A stretch of DNA of 64,000 nucleotides from Oncomelania hupensis (GCA_036898135.1 CM072514.1:12782215-12846214), one strand, 5' to 3'; counted from the stretch's first letter, positions 12,938 through 27,800 are shown. The notes: generated from the letters alone by a model not told the origin. A program made the numbers and translations.

Positions 12938-15900
12938 GAGATTTTGCCAAAGGCGTCTTTTTTTTCCTTTTTACAGGCCACTTCAAGTGCAAACGCATCA
13001 TTAAATTCTACAATGAACACTGAAGAACACATGCAAGAAAGTGAGTCCGATTATAAATTAGGAGACAGTGACATCAACACCTCGGATTCAGAATGGTCAA
13101 GCAACGATGAAGTAGCAATTAGCATCTTGAAGGAGAATAGCAAACATAAAAGGCGCTCATCAGACAGTGATAGTGATTCGTTTCCCTTGGCTTCCCTGAT
13201 TTCTAGATCACTAAAAAAAATTGAAGCACAAAAAGCAGATACAGCTACTGAAAACATCCTGCCAGAAACAACTGACCCAAGACAGGAAGCTGTCGATGCA
13301 GCAACTGAAATTCTTGAATATATACTTGCAAGCATCCCTTCACAGAAAGTTACACCTGGAAAACGCAAACGAAATGAAGAGGAATGGGTCCAAAATAAGG
13401 CAAAAACTCTCAGGAATTTTGGAAAAGAGTACAAATCCAAAAAGAGCGGCAAAGAAAGGAAAGCTCGGGAAATGGGATGTGGTTGCACAGAAAAATGTAG
13501 GCTGAAATGCCACTCAAGAGTACCAGAAGAAGGGAGGCAAACCATATTCAAGAAATTTTGGCAATTAGGAAATATTGATAGACAGAGGGACTTCATTCTT
13601 AAAAATGTCTCCAAATTACCCAAAAACAGAAACAGCCAATCTCAGACAAGGAGAAGCAGTACGTTTTGTTACAGTTTTGACATCAATAGAAAGAAAACTG
13701 CTGTTTGTAAGATCTTTTTCCTGCACACTCTTAGCATATCTGCTCAAATGGTTGAAACAGCATTCAGCAAACAAAATGGGGCAGGCATTTGTGAACCTGA
13801 CAAGAGGGGGCGGCATCCATCAGCCAACAGTTTGGGAGAAGAACGAAGAGTAATAAAAGAGCACATACAATCTTTCCCCCGAGTACCAAGCCATTACTGC
13901 AGAAAAGAAACAGGAAAAGAGTTCCTAGAAAGTAACTTGACAATTGAAAAGATGTACATGCTTTACAAAGAAGCACGACAGGAAAGTGGCGCAAAACCTG
14001 CATCGAAGTGGGTTTACAGAAATGTTTTGGAAACTCAGTTTAACATATCTTTTCACCATAGGAACAAAGACCAATGTGCAACCTGTACTTCGTACAGGAA
14101 CTCAAGTGTTGAAGAAAAGGAAAAAATGCAACATAAATATGATGAGCACATAAAAGAAAAAGAACTTGTCTTTGCAATAAAAGAGAAAGCAAAACAGGAA
14201 GCACAGAAAGATACACACGCGTCTGCAGTATTTGATTTAGAAGAAGTACTCACGACTCCTAAACTATTTGTTGGTGATGCTTATTACCTTCGGAAACTAA
14301 ACACCTACAACTTCACTGTGTACAACTACGGTTCTGATGATGTATATTGCTACCTGTGGCCAGAACATATCGCATCAAGGGGCTCTAATGAAGTAGCCTC
14401 ATGTGTCATAGATTACGTAAGAATCATGGCAGAGAAAAATATAAAGACAGTTACTCTCTTCTCTGATTGCTGTAGCGGCCAGAATCGAAATCGCACCATG
14501 GCTTTTGCACTCTGGTACTCTCTCAGAAAATTCCAGTTGACAAGCATAACGCATCAGTTCCTTGTTGTCGGCCACACGTTTAACGAAGGCGACAGTGTCC
14601 ATTCTGCAATTGAACATGCAAGCAGAAAGATTGAGATCTACACACCCTCTCAGTGGGCTGCTACAATAAGAACAGCATCTCACAAAAGACACTATATCGT
14701 CAAGGAACAGACAACAGAAGATTTCAGAGATTTCAAACAAATGTCAGAGGCTCTCCCAAACCTGGACCTTGATGACCAACGTGACAGAGTGAAATGGATG
14801 TCCATCCGTTCAATTCAAATCAATGCATCAGAGCCAGACATTTTAAATATCAAATACTCATGTGAAGGAGAAGTGTCACGAGTGAATGTGAACAGGGACA
14901 TGAAACGGAAACCCAAAGAATGTGAAAAGGTCCATCCAACACAACTTGAATTGAAACCCATAGTGGCAAAGCCAATTCCAAATGGCAAATACCAAGATCT
15001 CTGCAAGATGTGCAACAAAAACTTTGTCCCACAGATTCATCACGACTACTTCAAAAATTTGCCACATGAGTAAACGGACTAACATGATATTTTGACATTG
15101 TGTTGACCGCCATTTGTTTGTATATAGATGTTCGTGCTTTAACAATTAGGACCAATCTCTTTAAGGGTCGAGGGTATGTTAATGGTTATTGTGTTGTGTG
15201 CATCTCTCTAGTAATGGATTTCATTTGTACTAGATCTAAATAAAAGTCTTTTTGTGTATTAATGCAGTGTAATTTGACCAGTCTTGTTCACTTTATCATT
15301 ACTGTTTCATTTTGTTTCATCTTGTTCACTTTATCATTACTGTTTCATTTTGTTTCATCTTGTTCACTTTATCATTACTGTTTCATTTTGTTTCATCTTG
15401 TTCACTTTATCATTACTGTTTCATTTTGGTAGCTGCATTACACGTTGTCATTATTTTATTAGTGCACTAAAAAAATACATGAATAGTAGCGGTACAAGAG
15501 TAGTACATAACGACTTATGTCTAATATGATTTTAATTATTTTATGTTAATGGTACTTTGAAAAATGAAGTTAAGGTTACGGTTTTGTATTTGGTTTGAAT
15601 AAAATTGGGAACTCGTTTTTGAAGATGAATATACAGTGTTGCTTTCTCGTTCTTTTGTTTGTTACAGAAAACTATTGTAAGTGTATCATGTAAAGTTGTT
15701 TCTTGTGGTTTTTTTCCCTCAGTTTTTATAATTTTTCGAGAGGAAAAGTATGCTATTTGACTCTTACAATAATTTACAATAATTTCCTTTTCTCAGCAAT
15801 GGAGGAAAACTATTCTTTCTGACACATAAAATAGTTTTCCATTAATTTTTCAACATTTTCAATGGAAAACTATTCTATGTGGCAGATAGGATAGTTTTAC

Positions 15901-16306
15901 TCACACTATATTACAGAAGGAAAATATTCTAAGTGGCATTTTGTTTATTTTAAAAAGATAGGAAAAAAATTTTGAGAAAAGTATTGTCAAAAACAGACCA
16001 CGATCCATTTATCTCCTACATATATGGGTTTCAGACCATAAAATTACTTTTTATTGAAATAGGAAGATTTTTTGCTTCTCCTGTAAAATTTCAAAAAAGT
16101 CACTTAGAATAGTTTTCCTCTAGACCCGCGATTTTACTTTAAACCCAAAAAATAAAAAATAAAAAATAAAAATAATAATAATAATAATATTAGTAATAAT
16201 AATAATAATAATATTAATAATAATAATAATTTTTAAAAATAAAATAAATAATAATAATAACAATAATAATAATAACAATAATACTAATAATACTAATAAA
16301 AATAAA

Positions 16307-16350
<44 letters not shown>

Positions 16351-16610
16351 TAATAATAATAATAACAATAACAATAACAACAACTATAATAATAATAATA
16401 TTAATAATAACAATAATAATAATATTAATATTAATAATAATAATTATTTAAAAAAATAAAATTAATAATAATAATAATACTAATAATAATACTAACAACA
16501 ATAATAATAATAACAATAATAATAATAATAATGCTAATAATACTAATAATACTAATAACAATAATAATAATAACAATAATAATAATAATAACAATAACAA
16601 CAACAACAAC

Positions 16611-16682
<72 letters not shown>

Positions 16683-17105
16683 AATAATAATAATAAAGCA
16701 GTACCTGGCTTGTTGACAAGGTCATTCAGCTTAGACTCAAACACTTGAATTGTCTCCTCTCTCCTATCTGTGGAGAAAAACAACAAGATGGCATGCCATT
16801 CAAATATATTTCCACAAACTCACACACGCAGCAAATAAAATAAGCGTTTTCAAAAGTGTTCATCTTCTTGGCGGCGCCGTCACTCGGCGTTTTCCTAAGG
16901 AAGCAAACAGAAAAGGTGGAATGATAACCCACAATGTAAACTATCTGCTAGCCAAAAATTGATCAAAACTGGATCAGCCAATTGTTAGATACAGTGCTGA
17001 CTTCAACCTGAGAGTCAGAGACTGTTGAGGACAAACACTTACACAAAGCCTATGCTTGATAGATCTCGGACGCTCAGCTAGTGAAAACTGCCATATGTTT
17101 GGAAA

Positions 17106-17152
<47 letters not shown>

Positions 17153-17178
17153 AATATTATTAATATTATTATTATTAC

Positions 17179-17210
<32 letters not shown>

Positions 17211-20200
17211 TTCATTTCAGGTCATTATTTTCACTATTTTATTTTATAATTTAGGTAATTTAATTTAGTGTTATTATTTAATTTGATCTTTAATATATAT
17301 CAATAGTTATGTTATCTGTTATATACTGATATTTATATTATCTGTTAAATACAATATTTATGTTATCTGTTATATACCAATACTTATATTATCTGTTAAA
17401 TACAATATTTATGTTATCTGTTATATACCAATACTTATATTATCTGTTAAATACAATATTTATGTTATCTGTTATATACCAATATTTATATTATCTGTTA
17501 AATACAATATTTATGTTATCTGTTATATACCAATACTTATATTATCTGTTAAATACAATATTTATGTTATCTGTTATATACCAATACTTATATTATCTGT
17601 TAAATACAATATTTATGTTATCTATTATATACCAATACTTATATTATCTGTTAAATACAATATTTATGTTATCTGTTATATACCAATACTAATATTATCT
17701 GTTAAATACAATATTTATGTTATCTGTTATATACCAATACTTATATTATCTGTTAAATACCAATATTTATGTTATCTGTTATATACCAATATTTATATTA
17801 TCTGCTAAATACCAATATTAATGTTATCTGTTATATACCAATATTTATATTATCTGTTAAATACCAATATTTATGTTATCTGTTACATACCAATATTTAT
17901 ATTATCTGCTAAATACCAATATTAATGTTATCTGTTATATACCAATATTTATATTATCCGTTATATACCAATATTTATGTTATCTGTTATATACCAATAT
18001 TTATGTTATCTGCTAAATACCAATATTAATGTTATCTGTTATATACCAATATTTATATTATCTGCTAAATACCAATATTTGTTTTATCTGTGATATACCA
18101 ATATTTATGTTATCTGTTAAATACCAATAGTTATGTTATCTGTTACATACCAACAGGAATGAGGTCAAAGTGGGTACCGACAATGACAACAGGACACCCA
18201 GGGGCGCGAGCATGGATGTTGGCTAGCCACGGCTTCAGCTTGTCCACTTCATCCGCTCCTTGGCTGATGTCGTAGGCCACCTATATGGCACACATTTCAA
18301 CAGTGTTTTCTTCACGATTGATCTCCTCCACACTGCGGGACTAGGCAAGGTTTACATTCCCCTCTCCACAAGTCTCTGCAGAAGGTCATACAGTTCACAC
18401 ACTCGCACAAACCTATCACTCAAACATGTGGTGTAAAGGCAGAGAGATCACTGTTAGAAGACCGAATGGATATCACTTTTTTATTTTAAAAAATTCAGAT
18501 TGACTGTATTTAATATCGTTGTTATAGGGATGAAACAAAGCCGGAGTACCTGGAGAAAATCCTCAGTGACCAGAGCAGTCTTGTAACATATTCACATAAG
18601 CAGAGGTGCCAACCTCCTAATCTTCTTGTCAGTATTTCCGGACCCGTTTGTCAGTATTTTTTAACACTTGTCAGTATTTTTTTAATCGCAAATCCCAGCC
18701 TACGACATTATAACGACAGGCTTACCTCTGAAATAGCAGGCTATTTTCAGTCCTCTAAAATCACCATGAAAATCAGCTTGTTGAACACCACACTTGTTTT
18801 ACTCTAAAATCACCATGAAAATCAGCTTGTTGAACACTACACTTGTTTTACTTAAAATGATTGATACTGATAGTCTTTCCAATAAAAGCAATGTCAGCAA
18901 CAAAACAATTCTATTGTTTCAAGGAATTTGCAGTTGCTTTTTTCAAAAGTGTTGGAGAGAGTTTTGTTTAGTAGCAGTCAATATTTGAATTTCTTGATTT
19001 CAACTGCAGCATGGCATTCAGTGTCTTACTTCCCATAGTCCCTCCATAGACCAGGAATATTTTATTTTTTCTAACCAGAGAAAAGACCCTTTCACATGAA
19101 CATTTGGACACAGGGATCAGAAGAATCCTCAGTATGACAGTAAGTAAGCTTTGTGTCTAGCAGATGCAACATGCCTGGCAACATCGTCAAACCCACCATG
19201 ACTTATAAAAAAATCGAAGCCACAGACTGTACAGCGTGCGTACTTTGTTGACAGTTTTGACGCAATGATGCATGGATGTGCTTCTGTGTATGAATGCAGA
19301 AAATCTTGCAGACGTTTAGTTGCAGGCTTTGTTTTCTTTGATGAGGAATCAGCTTCGTCATCAGACTTAGCAGCTTTTCTTTTTCTGGGTCTACCACGTC
19401 CTGCCATTTTCGCGATTTTGAAACACCCTGAAAGGCGGTGAAGACTATTATGGAGGGAACTCGTACAGGTCTATTTTTAAACTAGGGGTAGGATACGGGT
19501 AGGGTAGGGTAGGGTTAGGTTGGGTAGGGTAACCCTAACCCAACCCTACCCTAACCCCAGTTGACGTCAGTATAAAAATAGATCTGTACGAGTTCCCTCC
19601 ATTATAGGCTTCACCCCGAAAGGCTAAGAACGAGTGTTTTCATTGGACAAATGGATCACGTGTTTGATTCGGGTCGCGCGTGCTCGGAAAATACCGCAGG
19701 CACACAGCGACATTCAGTGAGTGAACAAGTACTATTGTGAGACTAGAAACCGGTACAGAAGCACCGCTGGCAAAAATAAACGATCGTCAACTTCTCCTCC
19801 GTATTCTTATAAAAGCTACCGTATTTACGTATTTAATTCACTTCGCCGGAATTAAATACAGCCAATCCGTACTGGTTGGCACCTCTGCATAAGTTCATCC
19901 CAAGAGGGAATGGAACCCACGACCTTCGGCATAAGAAACAGGCAACTTACTTACTGCGCTTCCACAGTGCCTAACTAAGTCTAGCTACCCCACCACCCTA
20001 GTCCCCAAGTCCCCTAAAGACTCACTCTGCATAGTTCACCCCAATTGATTGATTGATTGATTTATTATTGCTTTAGGTCCAGCGGACTCTTCCGAGCCAA
20101 ATCAGGACCGGACAACCCCCGATCCGCATAAAAGATCTGTTGAAACAACCCCAGTAGGAAAATTGAATGCCCTCCACCGGCCAGTCACTTTACAATAAAG

Positions 20201-21162
20201 ACATCCCACGCGAGGGACGGCTGAGGGTTGACCTCAACTACGCGAACTCCCCGATTACAAAAACAAAATAGAATACAAACATCATTATAAATCATCAACA
20301 AAAAACATACATATAAAATGCCTATAGTGCTAAATAGTACATTCATAGGAAGCCCTAGTGACCACCCGGCAGAAAGCGTCCAACATTCCCAAGCTGATCC
20401 AACAGACCTCATACACAAACAAGGAGTCTTGTCCAGGAAGAGTTTTCAAGAAAAAAGGTAGGTCATTGATCTAGCGAAGAAGAAGATAGTTTAGCAGAGT
20501 GGTAGGACAGATCGGGAATGGGAAAGAGCAAATGAGGAAGACAGCGACAGTGGGAATTTAAAGCACTAAATTTCCAGAAAGTGGGGATACTATTTATACT
20601 GAAACCCCCGGCACTCCAACGGGGGGAACTGTTGCCGCAGTTAATTTGTCATGCCTACAAAAGCAAGACAGGTTTTCAACTGGGGCTTTCACTGTACCCT
20701 TTATAGGTTAGAACAGTCTACAGTGGCAAGATTGCTCATGACCCCAAGGGGGGTTCACCCCAAGCTCTCTCCCTTCTTACCACCAGTTTCTGTAGTTTGT
20801 TGCCTAGTAAACAATAGAAAATCCCATTGAAAAAATAAACAAACCAACAAACCACGCACCCATATGGTTGCCAGACAAATGTTTGCTTCAAAGTTTGTTT
20901 GCCTAGTAAACAATAGAAAAACCAAATTTAAAAAAAAATTAAAACTTAAAAAAACCCAGGCACAAGCAATTTATTCTCCACGCCAGTTTTCCCACAACCT
21001 CTCCTTTGTTCCAACTTTGCTTCAAATTTTGTTTGCTCTATATTTTTACCAATTCCCCAGAGAAGTGAGAAGTGAGAAGCTCTAGGTAAAGCGTGCCCGT
21101 TGGTACTTTGAGCCTGATTGCTGATTTGGATAAAAGCATTTATATAGCATCCAGTATTATTG

Positions 21163-21220
<58 letters not shown>

Positions 21221-21612
21221 GTGCTAAAAGTAAAAAGGTACCTTTTTTTATTATGTGCTACCTACCAGATAGAGAGTTCTGTTGGAAAGGAAGCACTGGT
21301 GGGTACTGTAAAAGTCTTCCTGTCCTGCGAAGTCCCAAGTACTCAGGGTGTAGGTCACTGTCTTGCTGCGGTCCAACCTGGCATTGTTAAATAATAATGG
21401 ACAGCGCACTTGACATAAGGCATGGTAGCTACAAGGAGACTTGTGTTATCTCACTGTGAGAAGTTGAGACACACTTTGCTGGCAGTTCAACAAAAACATC
21501 CCTCAATGAAAAGCAAACACATTTGCTGACATGGTGGGCACTTTGCATTCTTACTGGACATCTAGGTATATCACTCTCCTTATCGCTTATGTTTATAGTA
21601 GTAGTAGTAGTA

Positions 21613-21662
<50 letters not shown>

Positions 21663-21953
21663 TTTTTACTTCATGCCAGTCATCATTCTACCATAGAGGT
21701 CACAGCAACAAACTGTTCAAAGATAGGTCTAGACTGAATCTCAGAAAGAACTTTTTTTCACAAAGAGTTGTGAACCCATGGAATGCACTGAAACAATCAA
21801 TTGTTGAAGCTGAAACCGTCAACCAGTTCAAAAACCCCCATGATAAAGAGACAGTTAAGGGGGTTAAAATAAGTTCTCAAACTTTCTACCCCGTCGGACG
21901 CGCTCAGTGGCCACTCAGGTAAATTCAGGTAAATAGTAATAATAATAATAATA

Positions 21954-22008
<55 letters not shown>

Positions 22009-22073
22009 GTAATAATAATAATAATAGTAATAATAATAATAATAATAATGAATTTTAAAAAAATTCTTGTGAC

Positions 22074-22110
<37 letters not shown>

Positions 22111-24716
22111 TCGTAGCGCACTTGTCTCACACAGAAAAGAGCTATCCTATCCTATCCTATCCTGTCCCGTAACCTGGATGTTGTAGGGGCACCACAGATG
22201 ATCGTTTAACCAGCATACTCCATCTTTCTCTGCCCTCAGCAACCCTCATGGCTTCCCTCAGTGTCAAGCCAGTCCATTCTCAAATGTTGTCCTCCCACCT
22301 CTTTTTCGGTCTCCCTCTTGGTCTACCTCCTTGCACTGTGCCCTGCAGGATGGTCTTTGCAAGGCCCAGGGTGGAGAACAACTGAATCAAGAAATCTCTG
22401 AAATCCGGCCGGGGCCCTGGGGCCAAGCCCCGGTATTCGCCCCCTGGAAGAAAATTCATGAATTTATACAATTTTGAAAGTAATTTAGGGCTTCTCCTGA
22501 AAGCAAAAAGCACAAAGTAAACATGAATAGAAACAACAACAACAAAAAAGAATGTTTTATGCACATGTCTTTCAAAAAAGTTAAGAATCTTGATTTGTAG
22601 GCCTAACAAAGTTTGAGGTCCACCACTGTTACACACAAACTCCACATTTCCAATTTTATTGGGCACACGTTTGTCTATTTTTTTTAGCTGTAAACAGGCA
22701 AGAATTTTTATAATTTTAGAGATATTTAGGGGTACGTTAGTAGAAACACCACATCTTAGGTATTAGTGACTATAGATTTAAATGAAATAAAATGCAAAAT
22801 GAACAGAAATAAATTCTCTTTTGATTATCTACCTTTTTATACCTCTCTTGCCATGTCTTGTTTTTTATTACTCCATGTGTATACAAAAAAAAGTTTTAAA
22901 AAGTCCAAACAATCCCCCTCCTCTTCTTCACTTTCATGCCAGTCTGAAAGATCGTATGCATGCACACTACTGACACTAATTATCTAATGAGTATTAGTAA
23001 TGTCAGTACCGATCTCTTCCTCCGACTCCAAGTCCATTTCTCTCACTTTAATGTCTGATAAATGGAAGTCTGTAAACTCCCCTTCATCAGTCCAAGAATC
23101 CAAACCATCCATTTTAGACACACACACAATAAAATAAAATAAAAAAATTGAAAAAACTAACGCATCACAAAGAAAACTTGTGGAAATGCAGTCGAATGTT
23201 TTCACAAAGAGAATAAACCGGAAGTCAATTGCCGGAAGTCTCGCAATCTTTCAAACAACGCGAGAATATAACCACATGGTTGATACGGACGCTTTTGCGT
23301 TTTGCCTGTTTAGACCTTCGGCCGCTTTTGGCCGCTATGCCCAGTAAAGGGTAGCCACTCAACTTCTCACACTCGGAACTCAAATATTTTTTTCTCGGAA
23401 ATGCAAATGCCTTCCGCGGAAATCCGCGGATTCGCTGACAGTTCTCCACCCTGAAGGCCTGATGATCTGGTGATGTGGCCGTACCATCGGAGTTTCCATT
23501 TATTCACCCCTATGAGTAGGTCATTGTGCAGTCCAATGGCTTGTGTGATGGTCTGTTGGACTTCAATGTTGGTGGTGTGCTGGGTATAGGAAATGCCCAG
23601 AAGTCTTCTGTAGAACCTCATCTCCATGCTTTGTATTCTTCGTTGTAGATCTGCTGTGAGGGTCCATGTTTCGCCAGCGTATAGGAAGACGGAGATGACA
23701 AGGGAGCGCAGCAGCCTTATCTTGAAATGTAGACTGATGGTCTTGTCTTTCCAAATGGGTTTCAACCTTGCCAGGGCAGCAGTTGTGTTTGTGATCCTGG
23801 AGAGGACGACTTTTTGTGTGGGACCCATTGTCTGATACAATGGCTCCTAAATATTTGAAACTATGCATGGTGTTGAGGGATTGACCTTGGACTTTGATGT
23901 CCGTGTTGATGCCATTGGTGTTGTTGGTCATCATTTTGGTCTTCTCTGCACTTATTTCCATTCCATAGGCTCTGGAGGTGGTGTCAAACCTCTGTACCAG
24001 CTTTTCAAGTTCTTGTTCCTCTCCAGCCAATCCATCAATGTCATCCACAAAACGAAGGTTGGAGATTGCTCTACCCCTTATGCTGACTGTGCCTTCGTGA
24101 TCTGCAAGGGCATCTGACATGATGCGCTCTAGGAGGATGTTAAAGAGTGTTGGAGAGAGTAGGCATCCTTGACACACACCAATTGTTTTGAACCAGTTTC
24201 CGATGGCGCTGTTATGGAGGACTGCACTGGTAGCCTTGTCATACAGGATTTTGATGACTTCAATAAATTTTAATTTACATTTAATTTAATTTGAATTTAC
24301 ATAAAACTGCAGAAATTAAACACAACATAATGATACAAAATCTTAGTGGCATTCAAACGCATCTCAATAGTGACAAACCGGTTTATTTCGCACAAACGTT
24401 CCTTGTTAAACTCACTTCCACTCATCCACAATGACGCCGACGGTGACCGGTGGACTTTCATGGGAGGCATGGCGGACTTTCTTCTTCAGTGCTTGCAGCA
24501 AACTAGTCTTCCCTCGCCCTCCGTACCCCACCACCATCACCTTCATGCGGTAGTAGTTCTGCGCCTTCTTCAGGCGGTTGTGCAGGTAGATACGCAGGTC
24601 CTGCACCCGACCCTTTCTGAAGTTGAAATCCAATGCCAGGTTCAGGCCCTCGAAGGGAAACTGAACAACAAGAAGCGCAACTAAAATTGATGATATGAAT
24701 AATAATAATCATGATG

Positions 24717-24800
<84 letters not shown>

Positions 24801-27800
24801 TAGTGCCATTAGTTTTGTTGGTCATCATTTTGGTCTTCTCTGCACTTATTTCCATTCCATTACCTCTGGAGTTGGTGTCAAACCTCTATACAACCTGTTC
24901 AAGTTCTTATTCCTCTCCAGCCAATCCATCAAAGTCATCCGCAAAACAGGTTGGAGATTGCTCTACCCCCTATGCTGACTGTACCTTCGTGATCTGCAAG
25001 GGCATCTGACATGATGCACTCTAGGAAGATGTTGAAGAGTGTTGGAGAAAGTAGGCATCTTTGACGCACACCAATTGCTGTTCTGAACCAGTTCCCGATG
25101 GCGCTGTTGTGGAGAACTGCACTGCGTTTGACCGAGTCTGCCATGCAGCTCTGAGGGCAACCATGAGAGTGTACAACATCAGCCATAAAATTATTGAAGT
25201 CATCAAAAGCCTGTATGACCAGGTTACCAGTGCAGTAATCCACAACAGCGCCTTTCAGGAACTGGTTCAGGACAACAATTGGTGTGAATAAAGGATGCCT
25301 ACTCTCTCCAACACTCTTTAACATCTCATTAACAGTCGCTTGTCATCACTCATTAACAGTCGCTTGTCATCACTCTTCCCCAAAAAGGTAACCTTCAGGA
25401 GTGTGAAAATTACCGCACCATCAGCCATCCCAGCAAGGTCCTCCTGAAAATAATACTCAACAGGTTGAAACCCCAAGCTGAACAAATCATAGCTGAAGAA
25501 CAAGCAGGATTCAGGGCAGGGCGAAGTACCACTGAGCAGATTTTCAACCTCAGAATAATCTGCGAGAAATACCTACAGCACCAACAACATCTATATCATG
25601 TATTCGTAGACATCAAAAAGGCGTTTGACCGAGTCTGGCATGCAGCTCTGTGAGCAACCATGAGAGTGTACAACATCAGCCCTAAAATTATTGAAGTCAT
25701 CAAAAGCCTGTATGACCAGACTACCAGTGCAGTCCTCCACAACAGCATACTCCATCTTTCCGTGTCCTCAGCACCCCTGATTGTTTCGCTCAGTGTCAAA
25801 CTAGTCCATTCTCGAATGTTGTCCTCCCACCTCTTTTTCGGTCTCCCTCTTCTTCTACCTCCTTGCACTGTGCCTTGCAGGATGGTTTTTGCAAGACCTG
25901 ATGATCTGGTGACGTGGCCATACCATCGGAGTTTCCATATCTTCACCACTATGTGCAGGTCATCGTGTTGTCCAATGGCTTGTGTGATGGTCTGTTGGAC
26001 TTCGTCGTTGGTGATGTGCTGGGTATAGGAAATGCCCAGAAGTCTTCTGTAGCATGCATGCATGTGCATACCAGCTACGAAAGCATGTATTTTTTATGTA
26101 ATGACTATGTAAAGCGTGGTGAGTCTGGTCATAGGCTGGAGTACCCGCTATATAAAAATCCGTTATTATTATTATTATTATTAGCACCTTATCTCCATGC
26201 TTTGTATTCTTCGTTGGAGATCTGCTGTGAGGGTCCATGTTTTGCAAGCATATGGGAAGATGGAGATGACAAGGGAGCGCAGCAGCCTTACCTTGGAATG
26301 TAGACTGATGGTCCTGTCTTTCCAAATTGCCTTCAACCTTGTCAGGGCAGCAGTTGTTTGTGCGATCCAGGAGAGGACTTCCTGTCGGGACCCATTGTCT
26401 GATACTAATGGCTCCTAAATATTTGAAGCTATGCACTGTGTTGAGGGATTGGCCTTGGACTTTGATGTCCGTGTTGATGCCATTGGTGTTGTTGGTCATC
26501 ATTTTGGTCTTTTCTGCACTTATTTCCATTCCATAGGCTCTGGAGGTGGTTTCAAGCCTCTGTACCAGCTGTTTAAGTTCTTGTTCCTCTCCAGCCAATC
26601 CATCAATGTCATCCGCCAAATGAAGGTTGGAGATTGCTCTTCTCCCTATGCTGACTGTGCCTCACAAAGCACCAAATAAAAGACCCGGAGAACAACCTGG
26701 TCATAATGAGAGATCATGCTTTTGACACCTACCTCCCACAACCTGGTACAGCGGCCCAGTTCATCGGGCAGTGTGGTGAGCTGTTTGTTGTGACTGACGT
26801 CCAGTGACTGCAAGGATACCAGGTACCCAATGTCTTTGGGCAACTGAAACACCATGTCACACATAGTCAACACAATGTCACACATTGTCAACACCATGTC
26901 ACACATAGTCAACACCATGTCACACATAGTCAACACCATGTCACACATAGTCAACACCATGTCACACACAGTCAACACCATGTCACACATAGTCAACATC
27001 ATGTAACACATAGTCAACACCATGTAAAACAAAATCAACATCATTGTCAAACATATTAAACACCATGTTACAACTAGTCAACACCATGTCAAACATAGTC
27101 AACAACATGTCAACCATATTAAACACCATGTCAACCATATTAAACACATGTCACACACATTAAACACCATGTCAAACATAGTCAACACCAGGTCAACCAT
27201 ATTAAACACCATGTCAACCATATTAAACACATGTCACACACATTAAACACCATGTCACACATAGTCAACACCAGGTCAAACATAGTCAACACCATGTCAA
27301 ACATAGTCAACACCATGTCAAACATAGTCAACACCGTGTCAAACATAGTCAACACCATGTCAAACATAGTCAACACCATGTCAAACATAGTCAACACCAT
27401 GTCAAACATAGTCAACACCATGTCAAACATAGTCAACACCCTGTCAAACATAGTCAACAACCTGTCAAACATAGTCAACACCATGTCAAACATAGTAAAC
27501 ACCCTGTCAAACATAGTCAACACCATGTTAAACATAGTCAACACCGTGTCAAACATAATCAACACCGTGTCAAACATAGTCAACACCGTGTCAAACATAG
27601 TCAACACCCTGTCAAACATAGTCAACACCCTGTCAAACATAGTCAACACCCTGTCAAACATAGTCAACACCGTGTCAAACATAGTCAACACCGTGTCAAA
27701 CATAGTCAACACCCTGTCAAACATAGTCAACACCATGTTAAACATAGTCAACACCGTGTCAAACATAATCAACACCGTGTCAAACATAGTCAACACCGTG

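Larger units (their letters stand above)
11313..16130 (+). mobile_element. Complete autonomous DNA transposon, 4.8 kb, 4-bp TSD
   Basis: Termini: left CGCGGGTGTAGAGGAAAACT followed by ATTCTAAGTGAC; right end, reverse complemented, CGCGGGTCTAGAGGAAAACT followed by ATTCTAAGTGAC. The TIRs span about 36 bp with two or three mismatches. Both ends are flanked by ATTT (11309-11312 and 16131-16134), a 4-bp target-site duplication. Inside are one intact two-exon transposase gene and subterminal arrays of the AGAATAGTTTTCCTCT motif in both orientations (11500-11900, 15735-15910). A 4-bp duplication is known for Sola-type elements; that assignment is inference. Confidence 0.88.
18601..19887 (-). mobile_element. 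hAT-like element 3, 6-bp TSD
   Basis: 1,287 bp. TIR CAGAGGTGCCAACC at the left, exact reverse complement at the right. CATAAG flanks both ends (18595-18600, 19888-19893). A BED-like zinc finger ORF lies inside on the minus strand. 18750-18850 holds a tandem copy of a 48-bp piece (CTCTAAAATCACCATGAAAA). Too short for a full transposase, so non-autonomous. Confidence 0.87.
18365..19975 (-). mobile_element. tRNA-derived SINE family A, copy split by hAT-like insertion
   Basis: Minus strand. Head (19975-19888) has the reverse-strand tRNA-like A and B boxes (plus GAATGGAACCCACGACCTTC, CTTACTGCGCTTCCACAGTG). The body continues at 18600-18365 with GGAGTACCTGGAGAAAATCC. The two halves join across 18601-19887 and share CATAAG. 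Compare the intact copy at 45340-45775. Confidence 0.7.
22139..24262 (-). mobile_element. RTE-like LINE fragment B, interrupted by hAT-like element 1
   Basis: Minus strand. 3' end at 22139-22366 (TATCCTATCC signature), continued at 23454-24262 after the insertion. Encodes in broken frames the palm end [37 protein letters not shown] and the downstream [20 protein letters not shown] region. The N-terminal endonuclease is absent. Confidence 0.85.

Noticed and set aside
15284..15529. 81-codon frame rich in [13 protein letters not shown]
   Set aside because: Produced by the 38-bp tandem repeat downstream of the transposase.
19481..19557. Internal telomere or chromosome end
   Set aside because: Only about 75 bp, irregular, and located inside an inverted-repeat element with duplicated flanks.
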